Positions 63,019 to 64,000 of a DNA stretch of 64,000 bases are shown piece after piece; position 1 is the stretch's first letter, and each line of letters begins with the position of its first letter. The notes below the pieces were generated by a model. It ran no database searches. It was not told where the DNA came from and saw nothing but the letters and a program-made list of their open reading frames with translations. Both the position numbers and the translations under genes were made by a program. Origin of the DNA: Actinomadura madurae (lineage in GTDB: Bacteria > Actinomycetota > Actinomycetes > Streptosporangiales > Streptosporangiaceae). The stretch covers positions 620,001-684,000 of the forward strand of contig NZ_FOVH01000001.1 of the NCBI RefSeq assembly GCF_900115095.1, read 5' to 3'.

Positions 63019-63801
63019 ATGCGAGGGAGACCGATCGACGTGCGGAAGAGCGCGGTTCTGCTGATCGCGGCCGTCGGGCTGACGGGCTGCAACGACACGG
63101 ACGCGGCGTCGCCCGCCCCGCCGAAGGCCTCACCGTCGGCGACGGCGACGTCGCCCGCGCCGGCGCCCACCCCCACCCACCGCAAGCTCAAGGCGGGCGC
63201 CAAGGGCTCCGACGTCAAGGCGCTCCAGCGGCGGCTGAAGGAGCTCGGCTACGACCCGGGCAAGGCGGACGGGAAGTACGGGCCGTCCACGCAGACGGCC
63301 GTCTGGGCGTTCCAGGCCGTCAACCGCCTCAAGCAGAAGACCACCCTCGGCAAGTCCTTCTGGGAGGCCCTCGACGCGCCCAAGGAGCCGCGTCCGATGG
63401 CCAAGAAGCGGGAGAAGAACCGCGTCGACGTCGACCTGAAGCGCCAGTACCTCGTCCTCTACAAGGACGGGAAGCCGCGGCTCATCTCGCACATCTCGTC
63501 CGGCTCGGGCGAGTACTACTGCGCCAAGGACCGCGGCGCCACCGTCCCGCGCTGCCGCTACGCCTCGACCGGCACGGGCGACTTCCGGACGGGACGCCGT
63601 GCCTCCGGCTGGGAGACGTCGCCCCTGGGGCGCCTCTACAACCCCATCTACTTCAACGGCGGCATCGCCTTCCACGGCGCCCTGGACGTCCCCAAGTACC
63701 CCGCCTCGCACGGCTGCGTGCGGTTGCCGATGCACATCGCCGAGTACTTCCCGGACCTGCTCGGAACCAACGTTCCCGTGCACGTCAGGCGGCCTCGCTA
63801 G
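63019..63801 (+). CDS. L,D-transpeptidase lipoprotein with peptidoglycan-binding domain
   Basis: A 260-residue lipoprotein. Signal peptide with lipobox LTGC (Cys24), Pro/Thr linker, a PG-binding_1 domain (about 58-115; KGSDVKALQRRLKELGYDPG), then a YkuD catalytic domain with PKYPASHGCVRLP, where the Cys of SHGC is the nucleophile. It would make 3-3 cross-links or attach proteins to peptidoglycan. The start is ATG 63019 or GTG 63040, the latter with AGGGAG upstream. Confidence 0.9.
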   Translation: MRGRPIDVRKSAVLLIAAVGLTGCNDTDAASPAPPKASPSATATSPAPAPTPTHRKLKAGAKGSDVKALQRRLKELGYDPGKADGKYGPSTQTAVWAFQAVNRLKQKTTLGKSFWEALDAPKEPRPMAKKREKNRVDVDLKRQYLVLYKDGKPRLISHISSGSGEYYCAKDRGATVPRCRYASTGTGDFRTGRRASGWETSPLGRLYNPIYFNGGIAFHGALDVPKYPASHGCVRLPMHIAEYFPDLLGTNVPVHVRRPR

Positions 63802-63886
63802 CCGTCCCGCGGGCGGACCCCCGGACTCGCCGTTCGACCGTCTGCATACCCTCTGACCTGCGGTGCGGGACACGCGTTCGAACACG

Positions 63887-63915
63887 TTGACGAATCGTCG
63901 CCGGGCCTGTTTACT
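63887..63915 (+). promoter_or_regulatory. Promoter at the right edge
   Basis: TTGACG (63887-63892) and TTTACT (63910-63915) are 17 bases apart, a good sigma-70-type match. The LexA box begins 11 bases beyond the -10 element, over the start of transcription. Confidence 0.55.
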
Positions 63916-63925
63916 GGGGAATGCC

Positions 63926-63941
63926 TCGAACTTATGTTCGA
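63926..63941. promoter_or_regulatory. LexA (SOS) box
   Basis: TCGAAC-TTAT-GTTCGA exactly matches the actinobacterial SOS consensus TCGAAC(N4)GTTCGA. With the promoter just upstream it should control a gene beyond the window, such as lexA, recA, dnaE2 or imuA'-imuB. Confidence 0.85.
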
Positions 63942-64000
63942 GGTGGTGCGGGACTCGCGGCCCGCACCAGGGCGACGTCCCCGCCGGTCGCGGTGTTTCG

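Noticed and set aside
63876..63883. GTTCGAAC as a further LexA site
   Set aside because: The half-sites are fused without the four-base spacer, so it does not match the SOS consensus.

Overview
The window is about 64 kb of very GC-rich DNA with actinobacterial codon use (GTG and TTG starts, ATGA/TGATG overlaps, G+C at almost every third position). The gene set (cytochrome bcc-aa3 genes ctaE-qcrCAB next to trpD and pimB, fadD15-type acyl-CoA ligase, PknL-like PASTA kinase, Rv2175c-like protein, a polyprenyl synthase) follows, as I recall it, the order of the Mycobacterium tuberculosis Rv2173-Rv2196 segment and its Streptomyces counterpart. DUF1996, DUF4142, DUF5954 and TIGR04222 proteins point to a filamentous actinomycete, probably Streptosporangiales (Actinomadura-like). 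It looks like ordinary chromosome: I found no phage, IS element, CRISPR, rRNA or tRNA.

Layout. 1-3441: 3' part of a PotA-like ATPase and a polyamine-type ABC transporter. 3442-9429: trpD and a receiver-like protein on the minus strand, then ctaE-qcrC-qcrA-qcrB. 9512-10636: PimB-type mannosyltransferase. 10637-20259: an accessory stretch with a repeat-bearing gap, a penicillin-binding protein, a degenerate LytM-like envelope protein, and a four-gene block (cytochrome-b-like membrane protein, NuoF-like Fe-S flavoprotein, DUF4142, DUF1996 lipoprotein). 20333-29326: housekeeping genes (SDR, FadD15, CutC, phosphoesterase, SRPBCC, glucokinase, EEP hydrolase, PlsC). 29479-31335: a histidine kinase and LuxR-type regulator. 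31408-33654: three overlapping genes, a TIGR04222 membrane protein with a Cys/Gly-rich tail, a DUF692 (MNIO) enzyme and a small partner, which look like a RiPP-type modification system. 33805-39558: a probably PPi-dependent phosphofructokinase, ThiI, DUF5954, an exporter and DAHP synthase with an aromatic leader peptide and attenuator. 39815-44830: a molybdopterin protein and a LytS/LytTR pair with an acetate-type symporter. 45614-54554: endonuclease IV, the PASTA kinase, an exporter, thiO-thiS-thiG under a TPP riboswitch, a ferredoxin-reductase-like flavoprotein, an Rv2175c-like DNA-binding protein and thiE. 54562-63801: a kinase-like protein without its N-lobe, a GH3 enzyme, a CMD protein, prenyl synthase, metF, GNAT, two WXG100-like proteins, ArsC and YbaK family proteins and an L,D-transpeptidase. 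The window ends in a promoter with a perfect actinobacterial LexA box, so an SOS gene probably starts just outside.

Most notable observations: (1) the MNIO cassette at 31.4-33.7 kb; (2) the peptide leader and terminator before DAHP synthase; (3) the cytochrome-b/NuoF-like module, whose [4Fe-4S] motif lacks one Cys; (4) two dispersed repeat families, one of which supplies the start of a histidine kinase gene; (5) the LexA box at the right edge; (6) PPi-type active-site residues in the phosphofructokinase, with a DasR-like palindrome upstream.
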